From positions 1 through 22,977 of the forward strand of contig CAAFWD010000035.1 of assembly GCA_900766645.1 (NCBI GenBank): a DNA stretch of 22,977 nt, written 5' to 3'. Made by a program: the position numbers and the translations under genes. This DNA is from an uncultured Cetobacterium sp. (GTDB lineage: Bacteria > Fusobacteriota > Fusobacteriia > Fusobacteriales > Fusobacteriaceae). Numbering within the stretch: position 1 is the first letter of the stretch; each line of letters opens with the position of its first letter. This document shows positions 1 to 7,649 of the stretch, piece after piece. The notes under the pieces are model-generated. The model made no database searches. It was not told the origin of the DNA and saw nothing but the letters and a program-made list of their open reading frames with translations.

Positions 1-1341
1 AAATTTTCTTTACCTGCAATTGTAGGTATGTTTGTAAATGCACTTTACAACATAGTAGATAGAATCTATATTGGAAATATTAAAGATGTAGGATCTCTTG
101 CTATAGCCGGTGTTGGAATTGTTTTCCCTGTGATGATTATTTCAGTGGGTATCTGCTTACTTATTGGTATGGGAACAGCTACAAATATATCTATAACTTT
201 AGGACAAAACAAAAGGGATGAATCTGAAAAATATTTAGGTAACGGGGTTGCATTATCTATTATCTTTGGAACTATTCTTGCTGCTGTTGTAATTTTAACT
301 ATGGATCTATATATCAACAAATTGGGAGCTAGTTCTCTCACGGAACCTTATGCTAAAGATTATTTAAAAATTGTTGCATTAGGATTCCCTTTTTTAGTTG
401 TAGGTTATACTACTAACGCCGCTGTTAGATCTGATGGAAATCCTAAAATTTCTATGATAACTCTTCTTTTGGGAGCTATTACAAATATAATTCTTGATCC
501 AATATTTATATTTGGTCTGAATATGGGAGTTAAAGGTGCTGCATTAGCAACAATTATTTCACAGATCCTTTCTGCCGCTTGGACATTTGGATATTTTACA
601 TCTAAATGGAGCGGTATCAAATTAAGATTCAAAAATCTAACGCTAAGTGCTCACAAAATAAAAAATATTCTTATGATTGGAGCTGGACCTTTTATTTTGC
701 AAATGGGTTCAAGTGCAGTTACTTTAATAGTTAATAGTACTTTATTAAAATATGGTGGGGATTTAGCCGTTGGAGCTATGACTATCGTTAACGCTGTTAA
801 CACTTTTATATTAATGCCTATTTTTGGAATAAACCAAGGTGTTCAACCTATTTTAGGATTTAATTACGGAGCTAAACACTACCATAGAGTTAAAGAAGCA
901 TTCCTACTTGCTATCAAAGGGGCGATGACCATTTCAACTCTTGGTTTCTTAGCTATACAGTTCCTTTCAAAATATTTTATCGTGATCTTTACAAAGGACC
1001 CTGATCTACTAAGAATTGCTTCTGTTGGACTTAAGGTGTTCACTATAATGTTTCCATTTATAGGATTCCAAATAATTGCTGCTGTTTATTTCCAAGCTAT
1101 TGGAAAACCCAAAACTACTATGTTTTTAAGTTTATGTAGACAGGTATTATTCCTAATTCCTTTTGTTCTTATTTTATCTAGAATCTGGGGAGTTAAAGGA
1201 GTTTGGCTTGCTGTACCGTGTGCAGATGTTCTATCGGTTACAGTTACTTTTATTATGACTAGAAAAGAAATGAAAAATTTAAAACTTTTAGAAGAGAAAG
1301 AGGATATGATTGTAAAATGTCAACAAAGTCAATTAATTTAG
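1..1341 (+). CDS. MATE family efflux transporter (5' truncated)
   Basis: Integral membrane antiporter of the MATE family, which exports drugs or metabolites in exchange for Na+ or H+. The reading frame is open from base 1 and begins KFSLPAIVGMFVNALYNIVD, a typical MATE first transmembrane segment, so the ATG at base 28 is internal and the true start lies left of the window. Visible family signatures are VRSDGNPK, GAITNIILDPIFIFG and, in the second half, GINQGVQPILGFNYGAK. These show both halves of the two-fold MatE repeat (about 12 helices). About 446 residues are visible, close to the family's usual 440-460, so only a short N-terminus is missing. Its last 25 bases overlap the next gene, a second MATE protein, which implies co-transcription and translational coupling. 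The substrate cannot be read from sequence; the MepA/NorM-type resemblance is at family level only. Confidence 0.9.
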   Translation, partial: KFSLPAIVGMFVNALYNIVDRIYIGNIKDVGSLAIAGVGIVFPVMIISVGICLLIGMGTATNISITLGQNKRDESEKYLGNGVALSIIFGTILAAVVILTMDLYINKLGASSLTEPYAKDYLKIVALGFPFLVVGYTTNAAVRSDGNPKISMITLLLGAITNIILDPIFIFGLNMGVKGAALATIISQILSAAWTFGYFTSKWSGIKLRFKNLTLSAHKIKNILMIGAGPFILQMGSSAVTLIVNSTLLKYGGDLAVGAMTIVNAVNTFILMPIFGINQGVQPILGFNYGAKHYHRVKEAFLLAIKGAMTISTLGFLAIQFLSKYFIVIFTKDPDLLRIASVGLKVFTIMFPFIGFQIIAAVYFQAIGKPKTTMFLSLCRQVLFLIPFVLILSRIWGVKGVWLAVPCADVLSVTVTFIMTRKEMKNLKLLEEKEDMIVKCQQSQLI

Positions 1342-2672
1342 AAAATGTATCACCAAATCAAGAAAAGGTAAGTTCTTTATTTTGCAAATTTGCTATTCCC
1401 GCTGCTATTGGAATGTTAGTTAACTCACTTTATGTTGTTGCTGATGGAGTATTTATCTCTAGGGGAATTGGAAGTGTGGGAATTGCAGCAGTTAATATTG
1501 GATATCCACTTATTAACTTAACTGCTGCTTTAAGTTTAATGTTTGGTGCTGGTGGAGCTACTTTAATTTCATTAAACAGTAACAATCAAAAATTTAAAAA
1601 TCAAAGTTTTACATATACAATTATATTAAATCTTGTTTTTTATATTTTGGTTGCTGGAATAGTATTTTTATTTCCTAATTTTATTATGAAGTCTTTAGGA
1701 GCAACTGAACTGCTATTACCGATGGTTAAAAAATATGTTTATCCTTGTATATTTGCAACATTTTTCTTAATGCTATCAACATCTTTAAATGCTGTTGTTA
1801 GAAATGATGGGGCACCAAAAAGAGCAATGAATTCTCTTTTTATTGGAGCTATTACAAATATTGTTCTAGATTATGTTTTTATTTTTCCTATGAAAATGGG
1901 AATTGAAGGTGGAGCTTATGCTACTGCTATTGGACAAATTTTATCCGCTCTCTATCTTTGTATGCACTTTCCTAAATCAACATTCTCATTTGATTTTGAT
2001 ATAAAAAGCATACAATGGAAACTTATGGGAAAGATCTGTTCTTTAGGTTTTTCATCATTTATACTTGAGTTTGCTGTTATGGTTATAACAATTTTACTGA
2101 ATGTTACTCTTGCTGCAAGTCAAGGTCAAATTGGAGTTGCTGCATATGGTATTATCTCTTATTCTTTTGTTATTTTAAGAATGTTCTTTACTGGACTAGC
2201 TCAAGGTATACAACCAATAGTTAGTTATAACTACGGAAAACATAATTTCCATAAAGTCTTAAGTATCTTTAAGTTTGCTCATAAATTTTGTTTCATAGCT
2301 ACTACAATTTCTCTTGTTTTAGCTAAGTTTTTCTCTATAAATGTTGTTGAACTATTTACTACTGAAGCTCCATTAATCCCATATACTGCAAAAGGATTAT
2401 TCCTATATACAAGTGCTATCATATTTGTTGGTGCTAACTTTATGAATATATCTTATTTACAGGCCATGGATAAAGCTTTTTTAGCAAATTTTATCTCTAT
2501 TTGTAGAGGAGTTATATTTATGACTATTGGAATACTTACACTCCCTAAATTCTTCGGTGTTAATGGTATTTGGTTAACTCTACCATTTGCTGATGTTATG
2601 ACTTTTATAACCACTTGTTTCATATTTAAATTCTTTGAAATTAATAAAAATTTAAGAAAATCTAGTATTTAA
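1317..2672 (+). CDS. MATE family efflux transporter
   Basis: Second MATE transporter, 451 residues and complete. The ATG at 1317 lies inside the 3' end of the preceding MATE gene, with an AGAGG-like ribosome binding site about 12 bases upstream. The protein has a short hydrophilic N-terminus, then IPAAIGMLVNSLYVVADGVF (first helix and the family's ADGxF motif), VVRNDGAPK, GAITNIVLDYVFIFPM and GLAQGIQPIVSYNYGK, which mark the two halves of the 12-helix fold. It resembles its neighbour along its whole length (same VRxDGxPK and AITNIxLDxxFIF blocks), so the pair probably arose by tandem duplication. A strong terminator follows directly. Exported substrate is unknown; no adjacent regulator is visible. 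Confidence 0.93.
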   Translation: MSTKSINLENVSPNQEKVSSLFCKFAIPAAIGMLVNSLYVVADGVFISRGIGSVGIAAVNIGYPLINLTAALSLMFGAGGATLISLNSNNQKFKNQSFTYTIILNLVFYILVAGIVFLFPNFIMKSLGATELLLPMVKKYVYPCIFATFFLMLSTSLNAVVRNDGAPKRAMNSLFIGAITNIVLDYVFIFPMKMGIEGGAYATAIGQILSALYLCMHFPKSTFSFDFDIKSIQWKLMGKICSLGFSSFILEFAVMVITILLNVTLAASQGQIGVAAYGIISYSFVILRMFFTGLAQGIQPIVSYNYGKHNFHKVLSIFKFAHKFCFIATTISLVLAKFFSINVVELFTTEAPLIPYTAKGLFLYTSAIIFVGANFMNISYLQAMDKAFLANFISICRGVIFMTIGILTLPKFFGVNGIWLTLPFADVMTFITTCFIFKFFEINKNLRKSSI

Positions 2673-2678
2673 AAGCTT

Positions 2679-2712
2679 GTGCATCTCCTAAATAGGAGGT
2701 GCACTTTTTTTT
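2679..2712 (+). terminator. Intrinsic terminator of the MATE pair
   Basis: An 11-bp inverted repeat (arms 2679-2689 and 2694-2704, one G-T wobble position, loop AAAT) is followed by eight T residues. It starts seven bases after the stop of the second MATE gene. Confidence 0.88.
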
Positions 2713-2779
2713 ATTTTTTGTGCATTTTAATACTTATTTTATCTACTTTAATTAGTTTTATTTTTTTCTCTTTTTTACG

Positions 2780-2808
2780 TTTACAATCTCTATTAAAAAA
2801 AGTATCAT
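2780..2808 (+). promoter_or_regulatory. Putative sigma70-type promoter of the beta-galactosidase gene
   Basis: TTTACA (2780-2785) and TATCAT (2803-2808) are separated by exactly 17 bases, in the 166-base gap between the MATE terminator and the GH2 gene. A start of transcription near 2815 would leave a leader of about 25 bases. The match is good, but the region is very AT-rich and chance matches occur. Confidence 0.5.
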
Positions 2809-2820
2809 TGCTTAACGATA
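2803..2820. repeat. Imperfect inverted repeat overlapping the -10 box (candidate operator)
   Basis: TATCATT and AACGATA form arms of an 18-base near-palindrome (6 of 7 positions complementary, 4-base centre). It overlaps the proposed -10 box and start site of the beta-galactosidase promoter, where a repressor would be expected to bind. It does not match the usual catabolite-control cre consensus. No regulator gene is adjacent. Confidence 0.3.
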
Positions 2821-2838
2821 ATAATTAAAGGGGGATAT

Positions 2839-5800
2839 ATGAAGTACACTAATAAACTTTTAATTCTACTATCTTTAATTTCAGCTTTTTCATATGCTGA
2901 TAACGATGGTTCAAATCATGCTAAGGGACACGAAGATATTAAACCTGGGACATATTCTAAGGAAAATCCTTTTTGGACAAATAATCCTGAAATTTTTGGA
3001 GACAACAGAGAAAAACCACATGTAACAAAAATGTCTTTTAACTCTATTGAGGAAGCTCTTAAAAATCCAAATTATAGGGATTATAAAAATTCTAAAAATT
3101 TTAAAAGTTTAAACGGGGAGTGGGCTTTTAATATTGTTGATCACCCTAATGATGACATTAAAAATTTCTATAAAAATGATTTTGATACATCTTCTTGGAA
3201 TAAAATACCTGTTCCTGCTAGTTGGCAATTACATGGATATGATCAAATTCGTTACAATGATACTGCTTACCCATGGGAATATCAAAAAACTCCTATAAAC
3301 CATCCTGATACTCCTAAAGATTATAATCCTATTGGATATTATAAAAGAGAGTTTACTGTAGATAAGAATTGGAAAGATAGAGCTACGTTTATATCTTTGC
3401 AAGGTGTTGAATCAGCATATTACTTATATATAAACGGGGAATATGTTGGATATAGTGAAGATTCTTTTACAGGACATGATTTTGATATTACAAAATATTT
3501 AAAAAGTGGAAAAAATACAATTGCTATTAAAGTTCATAGATGGAGTGATGGTAGTTGGTTAGAGTCTCAAGATATGATAAAAATTAGTGGAATATTCAGA
3601 GATGTTTTCCTATATTCTACTCCTAAAACTTATATTAGAGACTTTACAGTAGTTACTGATTTAGATAAAGACTACAAAAATTCAGATTTAAATGTTGAAG
3701 TTGAAGTTTCTACAAAAGATGGATTTACTCCTGGAAAATATAGTGTAACTGGTAAAATTTTTGATGAAAATAATAAAGAGGTTAAGTCTTTTGATAAAGA
3801 GTTAGAAGTATCTTCAAATAATAAAGAGGCTGTTATTAACTTCTCTGAACATTTTGAAAATCCTAAAAAATGGTCTTCTGAGAATCCTAATTTATATACT
3901 TTAGTATTAGCATTAAAAGATTCTAAAGGGAACGTTATTGAAACTGTAAGTAATAAAGTTGGATTTAGAAAAGTTGAAATAAAAGATAATAAAATCATGG
4001 TTAATGGTAAAAAATTAATGTTAAGAGGAGTTAATAGGCACGAATTTGTTGGAACTACTGGAAGAGTCGTTGATGAAGATACTATGATTAAAGACATTCT
4101 TCTTATGAAACAAAACAATATTAATACTGTTAGATCTGCTCACTACCCTAACCATCCTAGATGGTATGACCTTTGTGATGAATATGGATTATATGTAATG
4201 GACGAAGCTAATCTTGAAACTCATGGAAGGCTTGACGAAATTCCTCAAGATAGAGTTGAATGGACCGCTGCTGTTATTGACAGACAAGAAGCTATGTTGG
4301 AGCGTAGTAAAAATGAAACATCTATTATTATGTGGTCTTTAGGTAATGAATCTTCCACTGGAAAAAACTTTGAGATTGCAGCTAAATGGATAAAAGAAAA
4401 TGACCCTACAAGGTTAACTCATTACGAGCCACAAAGAGATATTACAGATACATATAGTAGAATGTATAGAACTATTGAAGAGATGAAAGTTTATACTTCT
4501 TATGATGACAATAAAAAACCTTACTTGCAATGTGAATTTGCCCACGGAATGGGAAATAGTATCGGAAACCTACAAGACTATTGGGATGTTATGGAAAGTA
4601 ACGAAGTATTCCACGGCGGATATATTTGGGACTGGGTTGATCAAGCAATAGAAACTATCGATCCTAAAACTGGTAAAAAATTCTTTGCTTATGGTGGTGA
4701 TTGGGGTGATCAAGAGTTTACAGATAAAAATTTCTCTGCTAATGGCTTGATTTTTGCTGATAGAACTGTTCAGCCTGAAATGGTTGAAGTTAAAAAAGTT
4801 TACCAATCAATTGGAATGAAAAATGTTGATCTTAACAAAGGAATCATATCAGTTAAAAATAAATATATGTTTACAAATCTTGATGAATATATTGGTAAAT
4901 GGGAAGTTATAGAAAATGGAAAAGTTATTCAAAGTGGTTTATTCACAACTGATGTTGAACCTGAACAATCTAAAAATATTAAACTGCCTATTAAAAATAT
5001 AGATTTTAAGAAAAATAATGAATACTTCTTAAATGTTGATTTTGCTCTAAAAAATAATGAAAGTTGGGCTGAGAAAGGACATGTTATTGCTCATGAACAA
5101 TTCAGATTTGATACTAAAATTAATCCTACTTTAACTATGGAAAACTTTAACCCAATTAAATATATAGATTCAAAGGAAACTTTAGTTGTAAATGGAAAAG
5201 ATTTTAGTGTTTCAATTAATAAAAAGAAAGGAATCGTCGAATCTTTTACACAAAATAATAAAGAACTTTTAGTTACGCCGTTAATGTTTAATTTCTGGAG
5301 AGCACCTAATGATAATGATAGAGGTAATGGAGCTACTAAAAGACTTGAAACTTGGAAATATGCTGGTAAACAAGCTGAGGTTATAAATTCTCAAGTTACT
5401 CCTTTAGATGATAAAGGTGTTAGAATTGATTTTGAACTAAAGGTTCCTACAACTGAGACTTCAACTCTTTATACAACTTATATTATAACTGGAAATGGAG
5501 AGATTACTGTTGAGAATTCTTTATATGCTCCTAAATCTCTACCTGAAATTCCTGAATTTAGTATGACTACTGAGTTAATTAAAAATATGGATAACGTAAC
5601 TTGGTATGGTAAAGGCCCTGAGGAAAACTATATTGATAGACAGACTGGATATAATGTTGGACTTTATTCTAAAGATGTAGAAGATTTCTTTATTCCATAC
5701 ATAAACCCTTCTGAAACTGGAAATAGAACTGGAGTAAGATGGGTATCTTTAACTGATAATAACTTTGGAATTATGGCTAGTAGCTTAAATAACTCTCCTA

Positions 5801-6549
5801 TTGAGTTCAATGCTTTACATTATACTCCAGAGGAACTATCTAGTGGAAAAAGACATCCTTTTGAACTTGATAAAAAAGAAACTGTAGTTTTAAGAGTGAT
5901 TGGAAAACAGATGGGTGTTGGGGGAGATAACTCTTGGGGAGCTACTCCGCATGACCAATATCTATTAAAATCAGGAGATATTCACAAGTATTCGTTTAAA
6001 TTAAAAGCTATTGATAAATCAATAGACCCTATGAACATTTATATGAATACTTTACCTAAATTCAAAAATAATATTTTTGAATCTCAAAGACAACCGGAAC
6101 AACCTACTGATACATCTATAACTTATGCCTCTGATATGAAATTTAAAAAAGCAACTTCAGGTCATAAAAAAGTAACTAGAGATGCTACAATAGTTGGAAA
6201 CAAACCTGCTTTAAGACTAAAAACTGGTGAAATTATAAAATATGATAAAGCTATTAGTACTGTTTCTAACTCTGAAATTGTAATTGATATTTCAAATAAA
6301 GGCTTCAAGAGATTCCAAAGTTATGTTGGAATGGATAGAGAAGTTTTAGGATACAGGGGTACTTGTCAATTTAAGGTATTTGTTGATGGAAAAGAAGCTT
6401 TTGATAGTGGAGTTTTAAAAAGTGCTTCTAGAGCTGAATTTGTTGATCTTGATATCCAAGGAGCAAAAGAGATTAAACTTGTTATGTTAGACCATGATGG
6501 TGTTAAAAAATATGATCATGGAACTTGGGGAGATGCTAAATTTTTCTAA
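2839..6549 (+). CDS. Exported GH2 beta-galactosidase (LacZ-like) with C-terminal NPCBM-type domain
   Basis: Glycoside hydrolase family 2 enzyme, expected to cleave terminal beta-D-galactosides with retention. The ATG at 2839 follows AAAGGGGGA. Residues 1-20 look like a signal peptide (Lys-rich start, LLILLSLISAF core, SYA cleavage site), so the protein probably acts outside the cytoplasm. Domains by eye: sugar-binding jelly roll (about 88-262), Ig-like domain (265-380), TIM barrel (385-660), Ig-like domain (690-780) and the LacZ small-chain domain (about 780-1065, with FWRAPNDND at 819-827). Catalytic residues are clear: acid/base Glu504 in WSLGNES, nucleophile Glu566 in CEFAHGMGNS, and metal-site Glu460/His462 in EANLETHG. 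Residues 1095-1236 resemble an NPCBM/NEW2 carbohydrate-binding domain. At 1236 residues it is about 200 longer than E. coli LacZ, explained by the leader and this domain. It stands alone, with no lactose transporter nearby, so the natural substrate could be a host or plant glycan rather than lactose. Confidence 0.93.
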   Translation: MKYTNKLLILLSLISAFSYADNDGSNHAKGHEDIKPGTYSKENPFWTNNPEIFGDNREKPHVTKMSFNSIEEALKNPNYRDYKNSKNFKSLNGEWAFNIVDHPNDDIKNFYKNDFDTSSWNKIPVPASWQLHGYDQIRYNDTAYPWEYQKTPINHPDTPKDYNPIGYYKREFTVDKNWKDRATFISLQGVESAYYLYINGEYVGYSEDSFTGHDFDITKYLKSGKNTIAIKVHRWSDGSWLESQDMIKISGIFRDVFLYSTPKTYIRDFTVVTDLDKDYKNSDLNVEVEVSTKDGFTPGKYSVTGKIFDENNKEVKSFDKELEVSSNNKEAVINFSEHFENPKKWSSENPNLYTLVLALKDSKGNVIETVSNKVGFRKVEIKDNKIMVNGKKLMLRGVNRHEFVGTTGRVVDEDTMIKDILLMKQNNINTVRSAHYPNHPRWYDLCDEYGLYVMDEANLETHGRLDEIPQDRVEWTAAVIDRQEAMLERSKNETSIIMWSLGNESSTGKNFEIAAKWIKENDPTRLTHYEPQRDITDTYSRMYRTIEEMKVYTSYDDNKKPYLQCEFAHGMGNSIGNLQDYWDVMESNEVFHGGYIWDWVDQAIETIDPKTGKKFFAYGGDWGDQEFTDKNFSANGLIFADRTVQPEMVEVKKVYQSIGMKNVDLNKGIISVKNKYMFTNLDEYIGKWEVIENGKVIQSGLFTTDVEPEQSKNIKLPIKNIDFKKNNEYFLNVDFALKNNESWAEKGHVIAHEQFRFDTKINPTLTMENFNPIKYIDSKETLVVNGKDFSVSINKKKGIVESFTQNNKELLVTPLMFNFWRAPNDNDRGNGATKRLETWKYAGKQAEVINSQVTPLDDKGVRIDFELKVPTTETSTLYTTYIITGNGEITVENSLYAPKSLPEIPEFSMTTELIKNMDNVTWYGKGPEENYIDRQTGYNVGLYSKDVEDFFIPYINPSETGNRTGVRWVSLTDNNFGIMASSLNNSPIEFNALHYTPEELSSGKRHPFELDKKETVVLRVIGKQMGVGGDNSWGATPHDQYLLKSGDIHKYSFKLKAIDKSIDPMNIYMNTLPKFKNNIFESQRQPEQPTDTSITYASDMKFKKATSGHKKVTRDATIVGNKPALRLKTGEIIKYDKAISTVSNSEIVIDISNKGFKRFQSYVGMDREVLGYRGTCQFKVFVDGKEAFDSGVLKSASRAEFVDLDIQGAKEIKLVMLDHDGVKKYDHGTWGDAKFF

Positions 6550-6552
6550 AAT

Positions 6553-6583
6553 AAAAAGAGAGCTTATATAAGCTCTCTTTTTT
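6553..6583. terminator. Bidirectional terminator between the beta-galactosidase and nucleoside hydrolase genes
   Basis: A perfect 22-base palindrome (6557-6578) is flanked by an A-run on the left and a T-run on the right, so it can end transcription of both convergent genes. It starts 7 bases after the GH2 stop codon, and its right-hand T-run reaches into the stop codon of the minus-strand gene. Confidence 0.88.
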
Positions 6584-7511
6584 AATATTTTTTTAAACTC
6601 TCTTTTAATATTTCTATAAATTTTTCTCTATTTAACTCATTTAAAACTAATGCATTTGGATTTCTTCCTAACTTGTTTCTATAGTCTATTATAGTCTCTC
6701 CATAAGTAAACTCTCCTCTTAATTCAGTTCCAACAAAAACTCTTTCTCCAGAGAAAATTGTTTCATCTATTAAATAAGCTACTGTACATGGATCATGCAT
6801 TGGCACAGTATTTCTTTTATATGCATCTTTATAAAAATTAAGAGCTGTTTCTATTGCTCCACCTGCTATTTCAGAAGCTTTATTTCCTATTTTTTTTATA
6901 GTATCTAACTCATCTTCTGTTACAAAGGCTTTCATTGTCACATCTAAAGGACATAAAACTATTTCTACTCCTGACTTAAATACTATATCTGCCGCTTCTG
7001 CGTCCACATATATATTAAATTCTGCTGCAGGAGTTACATTTCCTCCAATTGAAGACCCTCCCATTATAACAAATTTTTCAATTTTATCCTTTAATTCTGG
7101 ATGAGTAATTAGAAAAACTGCTATATTTGTCATGGGCCCTGTAATTATTATAGTAACTCTCTCTTCACTCTCTTTTAAAGTTTTTGCTAAAAACTCTACT
7201 GCATTTATATTTTCTACTTTTTTATCTGTTTCTGGTAAAACAACACATCCAAGTCCACTCTCCCCATGAACTTCTGGGGCTGTTACTATTGTTTTAAACA
7301 ATGGTTTTTCACAACCTTTTGCCACTGGAATGTCTTTTCTAAATAACCCTGTTAATTTTCTAGTATTCTCCAACGTATTATTAATATGAACATTCCCAGC
7401 TGAAACCGTGATCCCTTTTATATCTAAATATTCGCTATTGTAAGCTAATAATAATGCTATAGTGTCATCACATCCTGGATCACAATCTATAATTATCGGT
7501 AGTCTTTTCAC
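6582..7511 (-). CDS. Inosine-uridine preferring nucleoside hydrolase family protein
   Basis: Hydrolyses ribonucleosides to ribose and the free base, in the cytoplasm. The 309-residue protein has the family's N-terminal calcium-site motif DCDPGCDD (residues 9-16), then HGESGLG (82-88), the ribose-binding EFN (165-167) and the C-terminal HDP (His239, Asp240), all in the expected places and at normal length (about 310). HGESGL resembles the RihA/RihB branch, but base preference cannot be fixed from sequence. Translation probably starts at GTG (7511-7509), placed 8 bases after AAGGGGG; an extended -10 element lies just upstream. It is a single-gene unit converging on the GH2 gene. A link to the purine operon further right (supply of free bases) is inference only, since several unrelated genes intervene. 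Confidence 0.92.
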   Translation of the reverse strand: MKRLPIIIDCDPGCDDTIALLLAYNSEYLDIKGITVSAGNVHINNTLENTRKLTGLFRKDIPVAKGCEKPLFKTIVTAPEVHGESGLGCVVLPETDKKVENINAVEFLAKTLKESEERVTIIITGPMTNIAVFLITHPELKDKIEKFVIMGGSSIGGNVTPAAEFNIYVDAEAADIVFKSGVEIVLCPLDVTMKAFVTEDELDTIKKIGNKASEIAGGAIETALNFYKDAYKRNTVPMHDPCTVAYLIDETIFSGERVFVGTELRGEFTYGETIIDYRNKLGRNPNALVLNELNREKFIEILKESLKKY

Positions 7512-7539
7512 AGTGATTCCCCCTTAATATTTTTAAGTA

Positions 7540-7548
7540 ATTATATCA
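7540..7548 (-). promoter_or_regulatory. Extended -10 promoter element for the nucleoside hydrolase
   Basis: On the minus strand the sequence reads TGATATAAT, a perfect TATAAT with the TGN extension, 28 bases upstream of the GTG start. No good -35 box is seen at 16-18 bases, which is usual for extended -10 promoters. Confidence 0.5.
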
Positions 7549-7585
7549 CAAAAAAAAATTAATCCTAGATTTTTTTTCTTTTACA

Positions 7586-7594
7586 TGCTAAGAT
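7586..7594 (+). promoter_or_regulatory. Possible extended -10 element for the DUF1846 gene
   Basis: TGCTAAGAT is a TGN-extended -10-like sequence, divergent from the nucleoside hydrolase promoter in the same 138-base gap. It would give a leader of about 50 bases. The match is weak and the -35 region is not convincing. Confidence 0.28.
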
Positions 7595-7649
7595 ATAGAG
7601 TCAGAAATCGCTCTGGCAAAATAGAATTTAAGTTATTAAGGAGTGAGTC

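Noticed and set aside
3672..4118. Open 148-codon frame on the minus strand inside the beta-galactosidase gene
   Set aside because: Antisense to conserved GH2 sequence, Ser/Thr/Leu-rich composition typical of a shadow frame, no start signals.
7594..7613. Possible hairpin or riboswitch in the DUF1846 leader (AGAG...CTCT)
   Set aside because: Only four base pairs pair cleanly and the leader is too short; nothing resembles a known riboswitch core.
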